Source of the DNA: Desulfuromonadaceae bacterium
GTDB lineage: Bacteria > Desulfobacterota > Desulfuromonadia > Desulfuromonadales > Syntrophotaleaceae
Direction: 5' to 3'
Assembly (NCBI GenBank): GCA_007134025.1
Contig: SLLR01000022.1
Location: 1-44,854 of the forward strand
DNA: 44,854 nt
Position 1 is the first letter of the stretch. Each line of letters starts with the position of its first letter. Both the position numbers and the translations under genes were made by a program. Under the pieces are notes generated by a model. It saw nothing but the letters and a program-made list of their open reading frames with translations. It did not search any database and was not told the DNA's origin. Below, one piece after another: positions 37,743 through 44,854 of this stretch.

Positions 37743-38480
37743 ATGAAATCAAACAGGGTTGTTCAGTTGGCGATGGCTTTAATGATTGGTGGAGCGCTGG
37801 CGGCCTGCACCTCCTACAAGAGTCAGGAAGTCGGCTTTCGGCATCCCTCCGCCCATGCCAACTTGCAGGTTGTGGCCGGAGCTGAAATCGCCGCCCAGTC
37901 CTATGCCGACGGTCGCGCGGCACGAGAGGCTTTCGGTTTTGATATTCGATCCGCCGGTCTTCTGCCGGTGCAGATTGTCATTGACAATGGCGGCATCAGT
38001 CCCCTTGAGGTGGTTGCCGAGCAGACTTTTCTCATTGACGGAGAAGGCCGTCTCTGGAACCTTCTCGACAGCCGCACGGCTTACCAGCGGGTTGAATCGA
38101 GTTCCGAATATGCCCGTATTGCCAAGGGAGCGGGGCGGGGGTCAATTCTCGGCGGTGCCGGCGGCGCGGTACTCGGCGCGGCGATCGGCATTCTGACCGG
38201 AGAGAATGTCGCTTCGGCGACCTTTAAGGGCGCCGCCGTCGGTGGTGCCGGCGGCGCGGTGATCGGCGGCACCCAGGAAGGCACATCCGGTGAGGCCAGT
38301 CGCCAGATCGGGCGGGATCTGGCCAACAAACAGCTGGTGAATCAGGCTATCGAGCCCGGGGACCTGGCTCAGGGGTTCCTGTTTTTTCCCGGAGAAGCCC
38401 CATCCGCGTCCCTGCTGCGGCTGCAGCTTCGAGAGACCCGCAGCGGCGAGGTTCACAGGCTGATGCTTGCTCTGCCATGA
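37743..38480 (+). CDS. Glycine-zipper lipoprotein, function unknown
   Basis: The 245-aa protein has a lipoprotein signal peptide with lipobox LAAC (lipidated C22), followed by a periplasmic domain and a glycine-zipper segment (about 128-185, GGAGGAVLGAAIG and GGAGGAVIGG) that could insert into or pack within a membrane. I do not recognise a specific function. It has a good AAGGAG ribosome binding site, a TATAAT (37706-37711) without a clear -35, and its own terminator, so it looks like a separate unit between metK and the sahR-like gene. Confidence 0.75.
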   Translation: MKSNRVVQLAMALMIGGALAACTSYKSQEVGFRHPSAHANLQVVAGAEIAAQSYADGRAAREAFGFDIRSAGLLPVQIVIDNGGISPLEVVAEQTFLIDGEGRLWNLLDSRTAYQRVESSSEYARIAKGAGRGSILGGAGGAVLGAAIGILTGENVASATFKGAAVGGAGGAVIGGTQEGTSGEASRQIGRDLANKQLVNQAIEPGDLAQGFLFFPGEAPSASLLRLQLRETRSGEVHRLMLALP

Positions 38481-38504
38481 CATGAGCTACAGCAATGGTA
38501 CAGA

Positions 38505-38540
38505 AGCGGGAAACGGCCTTCATGGCGTCTCCCGCTTTTT
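38505..38540 (+). terminator. Terminator after lipoprotein gene
   Basis: AGCGGGA (38505-38511) pairs perfectly with TCCCGCT (38530-38536), followed by TTTT. Confidence 0.75.
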
Positions 38541-38542
38541 AC

Positions 38543-38594
38543 TTGACCGCACGGGTAGTCCGTGATAGATCAGGAAAAGTTGATATATGGTCAA
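38543..38594 (+). promoter_or_regulatory. Promoter and candidate operator of the sahR-like gene
   Basis: TTGACC (38543-38548), 17-nt spacer, TAGATC (38566-38571), start near 38578. Directly at the start lies TTGATATATGGTCAA (38580-38594), an imperfect palindrome with TTGA/TCAA arms. AAAGTTGAT occurs twice (about 38576 and 38598). The position fits an autorepressor site. Confidence 0.5.
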
Positions 38595-38608
38595 GGGAAA
38601 GTTGATCA

Positions 38609-39586
38609 ATGATGCTGGCACTTCTGAAAGCCCTCTCCGATTCAACCCGTCTGCGTCTTTTGGGGATCCTTTCCCACGGAGAATTTACCGTGCAGGAGCT
38701 TACCGCCATTCTTGCCATGGGTCAGTCGCGTATATCCCGACATCTGCGGATACTGACGGACGTCGGGGTGGCTTCGGTCAAGCGTCAGGGGACCTGGGGT
38801 TATTACGGCCTCGATCGAAAAAACCCCCTGTTTCAGGCAATCTGGGAGCATCTCCAGGAGCATCTGGAGGAGATGGACGATTGGCGCGCGGATCGGCGCA
38901 ACCTGATCTCGATTCTGGAGGAGCGACGGGTTCGCAGCCAGCGCTTTTTTGATCAACATGCATGCCGTTGGGACAGGCTGACCCGGGATTTGTTGCCCGT
39001 AGCCGACTATCGTGACGAGTTGCTGGATCAGATACCGGATTGCAGCACCCTGCTGGAGGTCGGCTGCGGTACTGGCGGACTGCTTTTGTCTTTGCGGGGC
39101 AGGGCCGAGCGGCTATTGGCCGTAGACCATTCGCTGGCCATGCTCAATGAAGCACGACGACGCTGCGGTCCGGTTGAGGGCAGGGCGATAGAGTTTCGTC
39201 TCGGCGAAATGAGCCATCTGCCCCTGGGCGACGGTGAGGTGGATTGGGCAGTTCTCAATATGGTGCTGCATCATGCCCCGCAACCGGCGGCGGTGCTGCA
39301 AGAACTGGCCCGGGTTCTGGTGCCCGGTGGCGGACTGACCATTGCCGATCTGCAGCGTCACGACCGGGAATGGGTACGAGACGAGTTGGCCGATCAATGG
39401 CTGGGTTTTGGTGTCGAAGAACTGGAAAACTGGTTTATTGCCGCCGGTTTTTGCCGGCCCCTGGTCAGCCGTATCAGTGGCCGGGAGCAACAATGCCCGG
39501 TTCTGCTGTGCATGGGCAGAAAAGCGCAACATTCGTCACAGATTATGACAAAGATCGGGAATACATCCAACAGACAACCATGCTAA
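38609..39586 (+). CDS. ArsR-family regulator fused to SAM-dependent methyltransferase domain, SahR-like
   Basis: The 325-aa protein has an ArsR winged helix (about 1-90; LKALSDSTRLRLLGIL, recognition helix near SRISRHLRIL) and a class-I methyltransferase fold (about 140-300) with the SAM-binding motif EVGCGTGG (150-157). It has no ArsR metal cysteines in the usual ELCVCDL position. Proteins of this design include SahR, a repressor that senses S-adenosylhomocysteine and controls ahcY and metK in proteobacteria (family knowledge). Here it lies 51 nt upstream of ahcY and downstream of metK. Catalytic methyltransferase activity is not excluded. Confidence 0.8.
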   Translation: MMLALLKALSDSTRLRLLGILSHGEFTVQELTAILAMGQSRISRHLRILTDVGVASVKRQGTWGYYGLDRKNPLFQAIWEHLQEHLEEMDDWRADRRNLISILEERRVRSQRFFDQHACRWDRLTRDLLPVADYRDELLDQIPDCSTLLEVGCGTGGLLLSLRGRAERLLAVDHSLAMLNEARRRCGPVEGRAIEFRLGEMSHLPLGDGEVDWAVLNMVLHHAPQPAAVLQELARVLVPGGGLTIADLQRHDREWVRDELADQWLGFGVEELENWFIAAGFCRPLVSRISGREQQCPVLLCMGRKAQHSSQIMTKIGNTSNRQPC

Positions 39587-39637
39587 CAAGTTTTCATCCG
39601 GAGTTTCCAGAAGGATACAAACAAGGAGGTTCATACG

Positions 39638-41062
39638 ATGGCTGATACGCTCACTGCCGATTATCTGGTCAAGGATATTACCCTGGCCGACTGGGGCCGC
39701 AAGGAGATTCGCATAGCGGAAGCGGAAATGCCTGGTCTGATGGCGCTGCGGGAGGAGTTTGGCGCCAGCAAACCGCTGGCCGGGGCCCGCATTACCGGTT
39801 CGCTGCATATGACCATTCAGACGGCGGTGTTGATCGAGACGCTGGTTGCCCTCGGCGCAGACGTGCGCTGGGCGAGCTGTAACATCTATTCAACCCAGGA
39901 TCATGCCGCCGCCGCCATCGCCGCAGCGGCGATTCCGGTTTTTGCCTACAAGGGCGAGACGCTGGAAGAATATTGGCAATATACCAAGGCGGCACTGAGT
40001 CATCCGGAAGGGCCGAATCTGATCGTTGACGACGGTGGTGACGCCACCTTGCTGGTGCACCGGGGCGTCGCCCGGGAAAAACTCTATGAAGAAACCGGTT
40101 CGCTGCCAGCGGTTTCCGGGGACAACAAGGAGTTATCCATTGTCGACCGGTTGCTTAACGAGACCCTCGCCGAAGATCCTCGATTCTGGCGAAACATGTC
40201 CCGCGAACTGCGGGGTGTGAGCGAAGAGACCACTACCGGAGTGCACCGGCTGTATCAGATGGCCCGGGAGGGAAGCCTTCTGTTTCCAGCCTTTAACGTC
40301 AACGACGCGGTCACCAAGAGCAAGTTCGATAACCTCTACGGGTGCCGTGAGTCACTTATTGACGGGATCAAGAGGGCTACGGATGTGATGATTGCCGGCA
40401 AGAAATGCGTGGTGCTCGGATATGGGGATGTGGGCAAGGGCTGTGCTCAGGCCTTTCGCGGCATGGGGGCCATGGTCTCTGTCACGGAAATCGATCCGAT
40501 CTGCGCCTTGCAGGCCGCCATGGAAGGATTTCCGGTGGTGCGTATGGACCAGGCCTGCGGTTGGGGAGATATTTTTGTGACCACCACCGGCAACGTGGAT
40601 GTGATTACCCGGCAACAACTGGACCAAATGAAAAATGAAGCGATCGTCTGCAATATCGGTCATTTCGATTCGGAAATTCAGGTCGATTCCCTGTACGACG
40701 ATGAGGCTCTCAAGGTTCACGAAATCAAGCCCCAGGTGGATCAGATCGAATGGCCCGACGGCAAGCGGGTCACCATTCTCGCTCGCGGACGTCTGGTCAA
40801 CCTCGGCTGCGCCACCGGCCATCCTTCCTTTGTCATGTCGGCCTCCTTTACCAACCAGGTTCTGGCGCAAATTGAGTTGTGGACCTGCTTTGACCGCTAC
40901 CGGAATCAGGTCTATGTGCTGCCCAAGCACCTGGACGAAAAGGTCGCCCGACTGCACCTTGGCAAACTTGGGGTGGAACTGACCGAACTTACCGCCGAAC
41001 AGGCCGACTACCTGGGGGTGCCGGCCGCCGGACCCTACAAACCCGATCATTACCGTTACTGA
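39638..41062 (+). CDS. ahcY: Adenosylhomocysteinase
   Basis: It hydrolyses S-adenosylhomocysteine to adenosine and homocysteine, relieving product inhibition of methyltransferases. The 474-aa protein is the long bacterial form, with substrate-domain [17 protein letters not shown]-binding GYGDVG (261-266) and the C-terminal PDHYRY ending. AAGGAGG precedes the ATG. Probably cotranscribed with the SahR-like regulator; a strong terminator follows about 180 nt after the stop. Confidence 0.96.
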   Translation: MADTLTADYLVKDITLADWGRKEIRIAEAEMPGLMALREEFGASKPLAGARITGSLHMTIQTAVLIETLVALGADVRWASCNIYSTQDHAAAAIAAAAIPVFAYKGETLEEYWQYTKAALSHPEGPNLIVDDGGDATLLVHRGVAREKLYEETGSLPAVSGDNKELSIVDRLLNETLAEDPRFWRNMSRELRGVSEETTTGVHRLYQMAREGSLLFPAFNVNDAVTKSKFDNLYGCRESLIDGIKRATDVMIAGKKCVVLGYGDVGKGCAQAFRGMGAMVSVTEIDPICALQAAMEGFPVVRMDQACGWGDIFVTTTGNVDVITRQQLDQMKNEAIVCNIGHFDSEIQVDSLYDDEALKVHEIKPQVDQIEWPDGKRVTILARGRLVNLGCATGHPSFVMSASFTNQVLAQIELWTCFDRYRNQVYVLPKHLDEKVARLHLGKLGVELTELTAEQADYLGVPAAGPYKPDHYRY

Positions 41063-41241
41063 GGGAATACCAAAACGGCGGGGCTGGGAGGTGTGCAAAC
41101 GCACAGTTGTGAAATGGGGTTTCCGTTGTGGTTTTATACGCAATCCAACGTGGTGCCCCGCGACCGGATGAGTCACAATCAGATCATCTAAGCCCCTGAT
41201 CGTTACGGGTAAACGAATCGGGTCTTAAACCTCCATCTTGT

Positions 41242-41281
41242 GGCGCGTTGTCCTTACCTCCTGAGCAACGCGCCTTTTTTT
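41242..41281 (+). terminator. Strong terminator after ahcY
   Basis: A perfect 9-bp stem, GGCGCGTTG (41242-41250) with CAACGCGCC (41266-41274), followed by T7. Confidence 0.85.
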
Positions 41282-41386
41282 AAGTTTTTCATGCCGGAAA
41301 CGGTAATTTTTTTGAACAGCGGTTTGCGCGAGTCCGCGGAGCCCAGAACCTGTTCCGAAGCAACAGGAGAGCAGTTCAAACTCACC

Positions 41387-41415
41387 TTGCCCTCTTTCCC
41401 GCGAGTCGCTATAAT
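41387..41415 (+). promoter_or_regulatory. Sigma-70-type promoter of prfB
   Basis: TTGCCC (41387-41392), 17-nt spacer, perfect TATAAT (41410-41415). Start near 41422, about 29 nt before the ATG. Confidence 0.7.
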
Positions 41416-41450
41416 CCCCCCCGTTGTCATCTGCCGAAGGAGTCCTGAAC

Positions 41451-42546
41451 ATGTTTCGTGAAGAAAATGAGGAACTCAGCAAGCTCCAGTTGAAGCTCGA
41501 CGAGCTGAGGGGGTATCTTTGAACTGCCGACAAAAAAAGAGCGTGTCGCCGAACTGGAGGCGGAAATGGCCCGTCCCGGTTTCTGGGAGCAGGGCGACAA
41601 GGCCCAGGATCTACTGAAAGAGCGCACCGTCCTGGAAAAGGTCGTCTCCCGGTGGGAGCAGGTAAGTCGGGAGCTGGAAGATCTCCAGGTGTTGGTGGAA
41701 CTGGGTGAGGAGGGGGAAGATCAGGAAACCCTGCAGGAGGTTCGTGAACTGCTGCCCCGGTTGGTCCAGCAGGTGGCCAAGATGGAATTTGCCCGCATGC
41801 TTTCCGGGGAGCACGATGCCAACAACGCCATTTTCAGCATTAACGCCGGTGCCGGCGGTCTGGAAGCCCAGGACTGGGCTGAAATGCTGCTGCGAATGTA
41901 TCTGCGTTTTTTTGAAAAAAAAGGTTACAAGGCCGACATTACGGATTATCAGCCCGACGAGGAAGGCGGTATCAAGAGCGTCACCGTTTTTGTCGAAGGC
42001 GATTATGCCTACGGCTGGCTGCGTTCGGAAATCGGCATTCACCGGCTGGTTCGCATTTCACCTTTTGACTCCGGCGGCCGTCGCCACACCTCCTTCTGTT
42101 CGGTGTTCGTGTTCCCCGAACTATCGGACGAAGTCGATGTGGAAATCAATGACAAGGATCTCAAGGTCGACACCTATCGGGCCAGCGGCGCCGGTGGTCA
42201 GCATATCAATAAAACCGACTCGGCTATTCGCATCACCCACCTCCCCACCAATACCGTGGTGTCCTGCCAGAGTGAGCGGTCTCAGCATAAAAACCGGGCA
42301 ACGGCAATGAAACAGCTTAAGGCCCGACTCTATGAGTTGGAGCGAACCAAAAAAGAACAAGAGGCCTCCGCCATCGCCGGAGAGAAGATGGAGATCGGAT
42401 GGGGCAGCCAGATTCGCTCTTACGTTCTGCACCCCTACCGCATGGTCAAGGACCATCGCACCGGGTATGAGGTGGGCAATACCGAGGCGGTTCTCGGCGG
42501 CGATCTCGACGGCTTTATCGAGGCGTATCTGCTGCAGGGAAAGTAG
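41451..42546 (+). CDS. prfB: Peptide chain release factor 2, with programmed +1 frameshift
   Basis: RF2 ends translation at UGA and UAA. The gene is in two frames: codons 1-23 (41451-41519) end at an in-frame TGA (41520-41522), and the rest reads from 41521 to 42546 in the +1 frame, giving 364 aa. The shift site is the classic one: a Shine-Dalgarno-like AGGGGG (41508-41513), TAT, then CTT-TGA. The second part has the stop-codon recognition motif SPF (in RISPFDSGG) and the catalytic GGQ (in SGAGGQHINKT). ATG 41451 has AAGGAG upstream. This is autoregulation, not a mutation: low RF2 favours the shift. Confidence 0.96.
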
Positions 42547-42613
42547 GGTTTACTCTTGTCTGCGTTTGTTTTTATGGGGGTGTGTAACCGCTTGTTAAGC
42601 ACTTTTCGAGCAT

Positions 42614-42633
42614 GCCTGCGAAGGCAGGCTTTT
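42614..42633 (+). terminator. Terminator after prfB
   Basis: GCCTGC (42614-42619), GAAG tetraloop, GCAGGC (42624-42629), then TTTT. Confidence 0.7.
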
Positions 42634-42636
42634 CCC

Positions 42637-42665
42637 TTGACTTGCCCCGGGCCATTGTTTAGGTT
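42637..42665 (+). promoter_or_regulatory. Sigma-70-type promoter of lysS
   Basis: TTGACT (42637-42642), 17-nt spacer, TAGGTT (42660-42665). Start near 42672, 32 nt before the ATG. Confidence 0.6.
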
Positions 42666-42703
42666 GTGTTGTTTTGGACGGGGATAGAAAGGGTTCCATT
42701 GTC

Positions 42704-44191
42704 ATGGAAGAACTCAGCGAGATCCTGTTGCAGCGCCGGGCCAAGGTCGAAGAATTTCGCCGCCAGGGGATCAATCCTTTTGCCAACGATTTTTCCGTCA
42801 GTCACTGTGTCGAGGCCATCCACAAGGCACATGCCGATCAGGATGCGGCGGAACTGGCGCAGGCTGAACAGCGCTACGCTGTCGGCGGCCGAATCATGGC
42901 CCGCCGGGATTTCGGCAAGGCGGCCTTCATCCAGCTGCAGGACCGCAGCGGCCGGCTGCAGATTTTCGTCCGTCGGGACGAGATTGGCGACGCCGCTTTT
43001 GAGCAATTTCGCAAGCTGGATATCGGCGACATTGTCGGTGTCACCGGAAAGCCCTTTCGCACCAAAACCAACGAGTTGTCGCTGCGAGCCGAGTCCCTGC
43101 AACTGTTGACCAAGTCGCTGCAGGTGCTGCCGGAAAAATGGCACGGGCTGACCGATGTGGAGACCCGCTACCGGCAGCGTTATCTGGACATGATCGTCAA
43201 CCCCCAGGTTCGCGAAGTCTTCAAGAAACGCAGCCGCATCGTCAGCCTGATTCGCGACTTCATGGTCGACAACGATTTCCTCGAAGTCGAGACGCCGATG
43301 ATGCAGCCGGTCGCCGGCGGCGCCACTGCGAAACCTTTCGTGACTCATCACAACACCCTCAAGATGGATCTTTTCCTTCGAATCGCCCCGGAACTTTATC
43401 TCAAGCGCCTGGTGGTGGGGGGGTTTGAGCGGGTTTTTGAGATCAATCGCAACTTCCGCAACGAGGGAATCTCGATCCAGCATAATCCCGAATTCACCAT
43501 GATGGAATTCTATCAGGCCTACGCCACCTATCACACCCTGATGGATTTTACCGAAAAGCTGATCTGTCATGTGGCTCAGCAGGTGGTTGGTTCCCTGGTG
43601 ATTCCCTATGGCGGCAAAGAGGTCGATCTGTCGCCTCCCTGGGAGCGCCTGACCCTTAAACAGGCGGTCATTCACTACGGCCGGGTCGAGGCGGCGGTGC
43701 TCGAGGACAAAGGGCGCGCCCTCGATTACGCCCGGCAGCTCGGCCTGGATTTCGACGACAGCATCGGACACGGCAAACTGCTGACGGAGATCTTTGACGC
43801 AGTGGTCGAACCGAAACTCTGGAACCCCACCTTCATCACCGAATATCCCACCGAAGTCTCGCCCCTGTCGCGTAAGAACGACAGCAATCCCGAGGTGGTG
43901 GACCGGTTTGAACTCTTTATCGTCGGCCGGGAACTGGCCAATGCCTTCTCCGAGTTGAACGATCCCATCGATCAGAAACAACGTTTTCAGGACCAGTTGG
44001 CTGAAAAAGAGGCGGGCGATGAAGAGGCCCATGCCATGGACGAGGATTATATTCGAGCTCTGGAATACGGACTGCCTCCCACGGCCGGTGAAGGTATCGG
44101 CATCGATCGACTGGTCATGCTGCTGACGGATTCCGCCTCAATCAGGGATGTCATTCTGTTTCCCCAGCTGCGACCCGAAAGCCGCCATTAG
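42704..44191 (+). CDS. lysS: Lysyl-tRNA synthetase (class II)
   Basis: It charges tRNA-Lys. The 495-aa protein has an N-terminal OB-fold anticodon domain (about 50-145) and a class-II catalytic core with motif 2 (FRNEGISIQHNPEF) and motif 3 (GIGIDRLVML). ATG 42704 follows AAAGGG; a TTG at 42674 is less likely. prfB-lysS adjacency is common in bacteria. It probably continues into the Lol gene 64 nt downstream. Confidence 0.95.
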   Translation: MEELSEILLQRRAKVEEFRRQGINPFANDFSVSHCVEAIHKAHADQDAAELAQAEQRYAVGGRIMARRDFGKAAFIQLQDRSGRLQIFVRRDEIGDAAFEQFRKLDIGDIVGVTGKPFRTKTNELSLRAESLQLLTKSLQVLPEKWHGLTDVETRYRQRYLDMIVNPQVREVFKKRSRIVSLIRDFMVDNDFLEVETPMMQPVAGGATAKPFVTHHNTLKMDLFLRIAPELYLKRLVVGGFERVFEINRNFRNEGISIQHNPEFTMMEFYQAYATYHTLMDFTEKLICHVAQQVVGSLVIPYGGKEVDLSPPWERLTLKQAVIHYGRVEAAVLEDKGRALDYARQLGLDFDDSIGHGKLLTEIFDAVVEPKLWNPTFITEYPTEVSPLSRKNDSNPEVVDRFELFIVGRELANAFSELNDPIDQKQRFQDQLAEKEAGDEEAHAMDEDYIRALEYGLPPTAGEGIGIDRLVMLLTDSASIRDVILFPQLRPESRH

Positions 44192-44255
44192 CAGGTTTTC
44201 CGGTCAGCTGATTATCGGCTTTCCGTTATTTTTTCCCAGTATTCACCGGGGGATC

Positions 44256-44854
44256 ATGGGCTACGAGTGGTTTGTCAGTCTGCGCTATCTGCGTGCCAAG
44301 CGTAAACAGACCTTTATATCGGTCATCTCCTTTATTTCCATCGCCGGGGTCACTCTCGGTGTGGCCGCTCTGATTATTGTGCTGGCGGTCATGACCGGTT
44401 TTCATGACGGCGTGCGGCAGCAGATTCTCGGCAATATTCCCCACGTTCTGGTTCAGCAGCCGCGAGGGAATATTTCTGCATACCAGGAACTGGTCGTCGA
44501 GCTGGAAGAGTTTTCTCCCCAGGTGCTGGCCGTCACTCCCTTTGTTTCTCGGGAGGCCATGTTGCTGGCGAGTCGCAACGTGGCCGCCGTCAATGTCAAG
44601 GGGTTGCCCCGGGGGCACAAGGTTTTTCAGCAGTCTTTTGTCGCTGCCGCCGGCAATGAAATCGAAGAGAAACTCTTTACCGACTCTGTGGGACCCCCGG
44701 GCCTGATTATCGGCCTGGATACGGCGGCGACCCTGGGGGTGACAGTGGGTGATACCGTCAATGTCATTCCACCGATGTTTTCCATCACCCCCTTCGGGAT
44801 GATACCGAAGATGAAACCGTTTCGGGTGGTGGGCATTCTTGGCCGCCAGGGTGG
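44256..44854 (+). CDS. Lipoprotein-releasing system permease LolC/LolE, 5' part only
   Basis: This is an open frame from ATG 44256 (GGGGG upstream) to the window end, 199 codons without a stop. The N-terminus MGYEWFVSLRYLRAKRKQT, a first membrane helix (about 23-47) and the segment VMTGFHDGVRQQILGN are typical of LolC/LolE, which with LolD ATPase extracts outer-membrane lipoproteins from the inner membrane for LolA. LolC and LolE cannot be told apart from this part, and many bacteria have a single LolF-like form. Confidence 0.88.
   Translation, partial: MGYEWFVSLRYLRAKRKQTFISVISFISIAGVTLGVAALIIVLAVMTGFHDGVRQQILGNIPHVLVQQPRGNISAYQELVVELEEFSPQVLAVTPFVSREAMLLASRNVAAVNVKGLPRGHKVFQQSFVAAAGNEIEEKLFTDSVGPPGLIIGLDTAATLGVTVGDTVNVIPPMFSITPFGMIPKMKPFRVVGILGRQG

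Larger units (their letters stand above)
41063..41450. other. ahcY 3' region and prfB upstream region
   Basis: There is no gene. The first 180 nt carry several small hairpins (TGTGC/GCACA near 41092-41105; GATCA/TGATC near 41182-41203; TCGTT/AACGA near 41200-41217) and end in the strong terminator. The second half carries an AGTTTTTCATG repeat-like motif (41283-41303) and the prfB promoter. Confidence 0.5.

Noticed and set aside
41150-41235. tRNA-like stretch with several small stems
   Set aside because: There is no acceptor stem, no GTTCGANTC T-arm and no CCA-compatible end; the pairing does not form a cloverleaf.
41520-41522. prfB interrupted by a stop codon (pseudogene)
   Set aside because: The TGA sits in the exact programmed frameshift context and the +1 frame carries a complete RF2 with SPF and GGQ motifs.

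Overview
The window looks like a chromosomal segment of a Desulfuromonadales/Geobacterales-type bacterium (Geobacter, Desulfuromonas or Pelobacter relatives). This is inferred from gene families and their order: nif genes, a Kdo/Lpt block running straight into rpoN-hpf-ptsN-rapZ and a mannose-family PTS, a metK-sahR-ahcY methyl-cycle cluster, and many sigma-54-linked features. GC is fairly high apart from some AT-rich gaps. The species cannot be named from the sequence alone. I see no tRNA, rRNA, CRISPR array, intact transposase or prophage.

Region 1 (1-6.6 kb) is nitrogen fixation. nifV (homocitrate synthase) and a GNAT acetyltransferase run on the plus strand and converge on nifE-nifN on the minus strand. 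Both nif units are preceded by near-consensus -24/-12 sigma-54 promoters. A sigma-54-dependent response regulator lies upstream of nifE on the same strand.

Region 2 (6.7-14.8 kb) holds nfeD-slipin, a full-length pyruvate carboxylase with its own promoter and terminator, a CcdA-type thiol-electron transporter, and two adjacent iron regulators: fur, with a 7-1-7 Fur palindrome in front of it, and a DtxR-type repressor fused to FeoA. Region 3 (15.1-19.8 kb) pairs a hybrid histidine kinase with a membrane-anchored LVIVD-repeat beta-propeller protein of unknown function.

Region 4 (20.6-36.2 kb) is a long envelope and regulatory block. kdsB, flanked by two copies of a ~150-bp inverted-repeat element, is followed by pyrG-kdsA-kdsD-kdsC-lptC-lptA-lptB (Kdo synthesis and LPS export), rpoN-hpf-ptsN-rapZ, and then PTS IIA-IIB-IIC-[repeat insertion]-IID-HPr-EI. 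The sigma factor needed by the nif promoters is thus encoded in the same window.

Region 5 (36.3-44.9 kb) contains metK, a glycine-zipper lipoprotein, a SahR-like ArsR/methyltransferase fusion with ahcY (SAM/SAH cycle), prfB with the classic programmed +1 frameshift, lysS, and the start of a LolC/LolE gene cut by the window end. The observations most worth a second look are the kinase/LVIVD pair, the nested inverted-repeat insertion inside the PTS cluster, the paired repeats around kdsB, and the predicted operator in front of the sahR-like gene.
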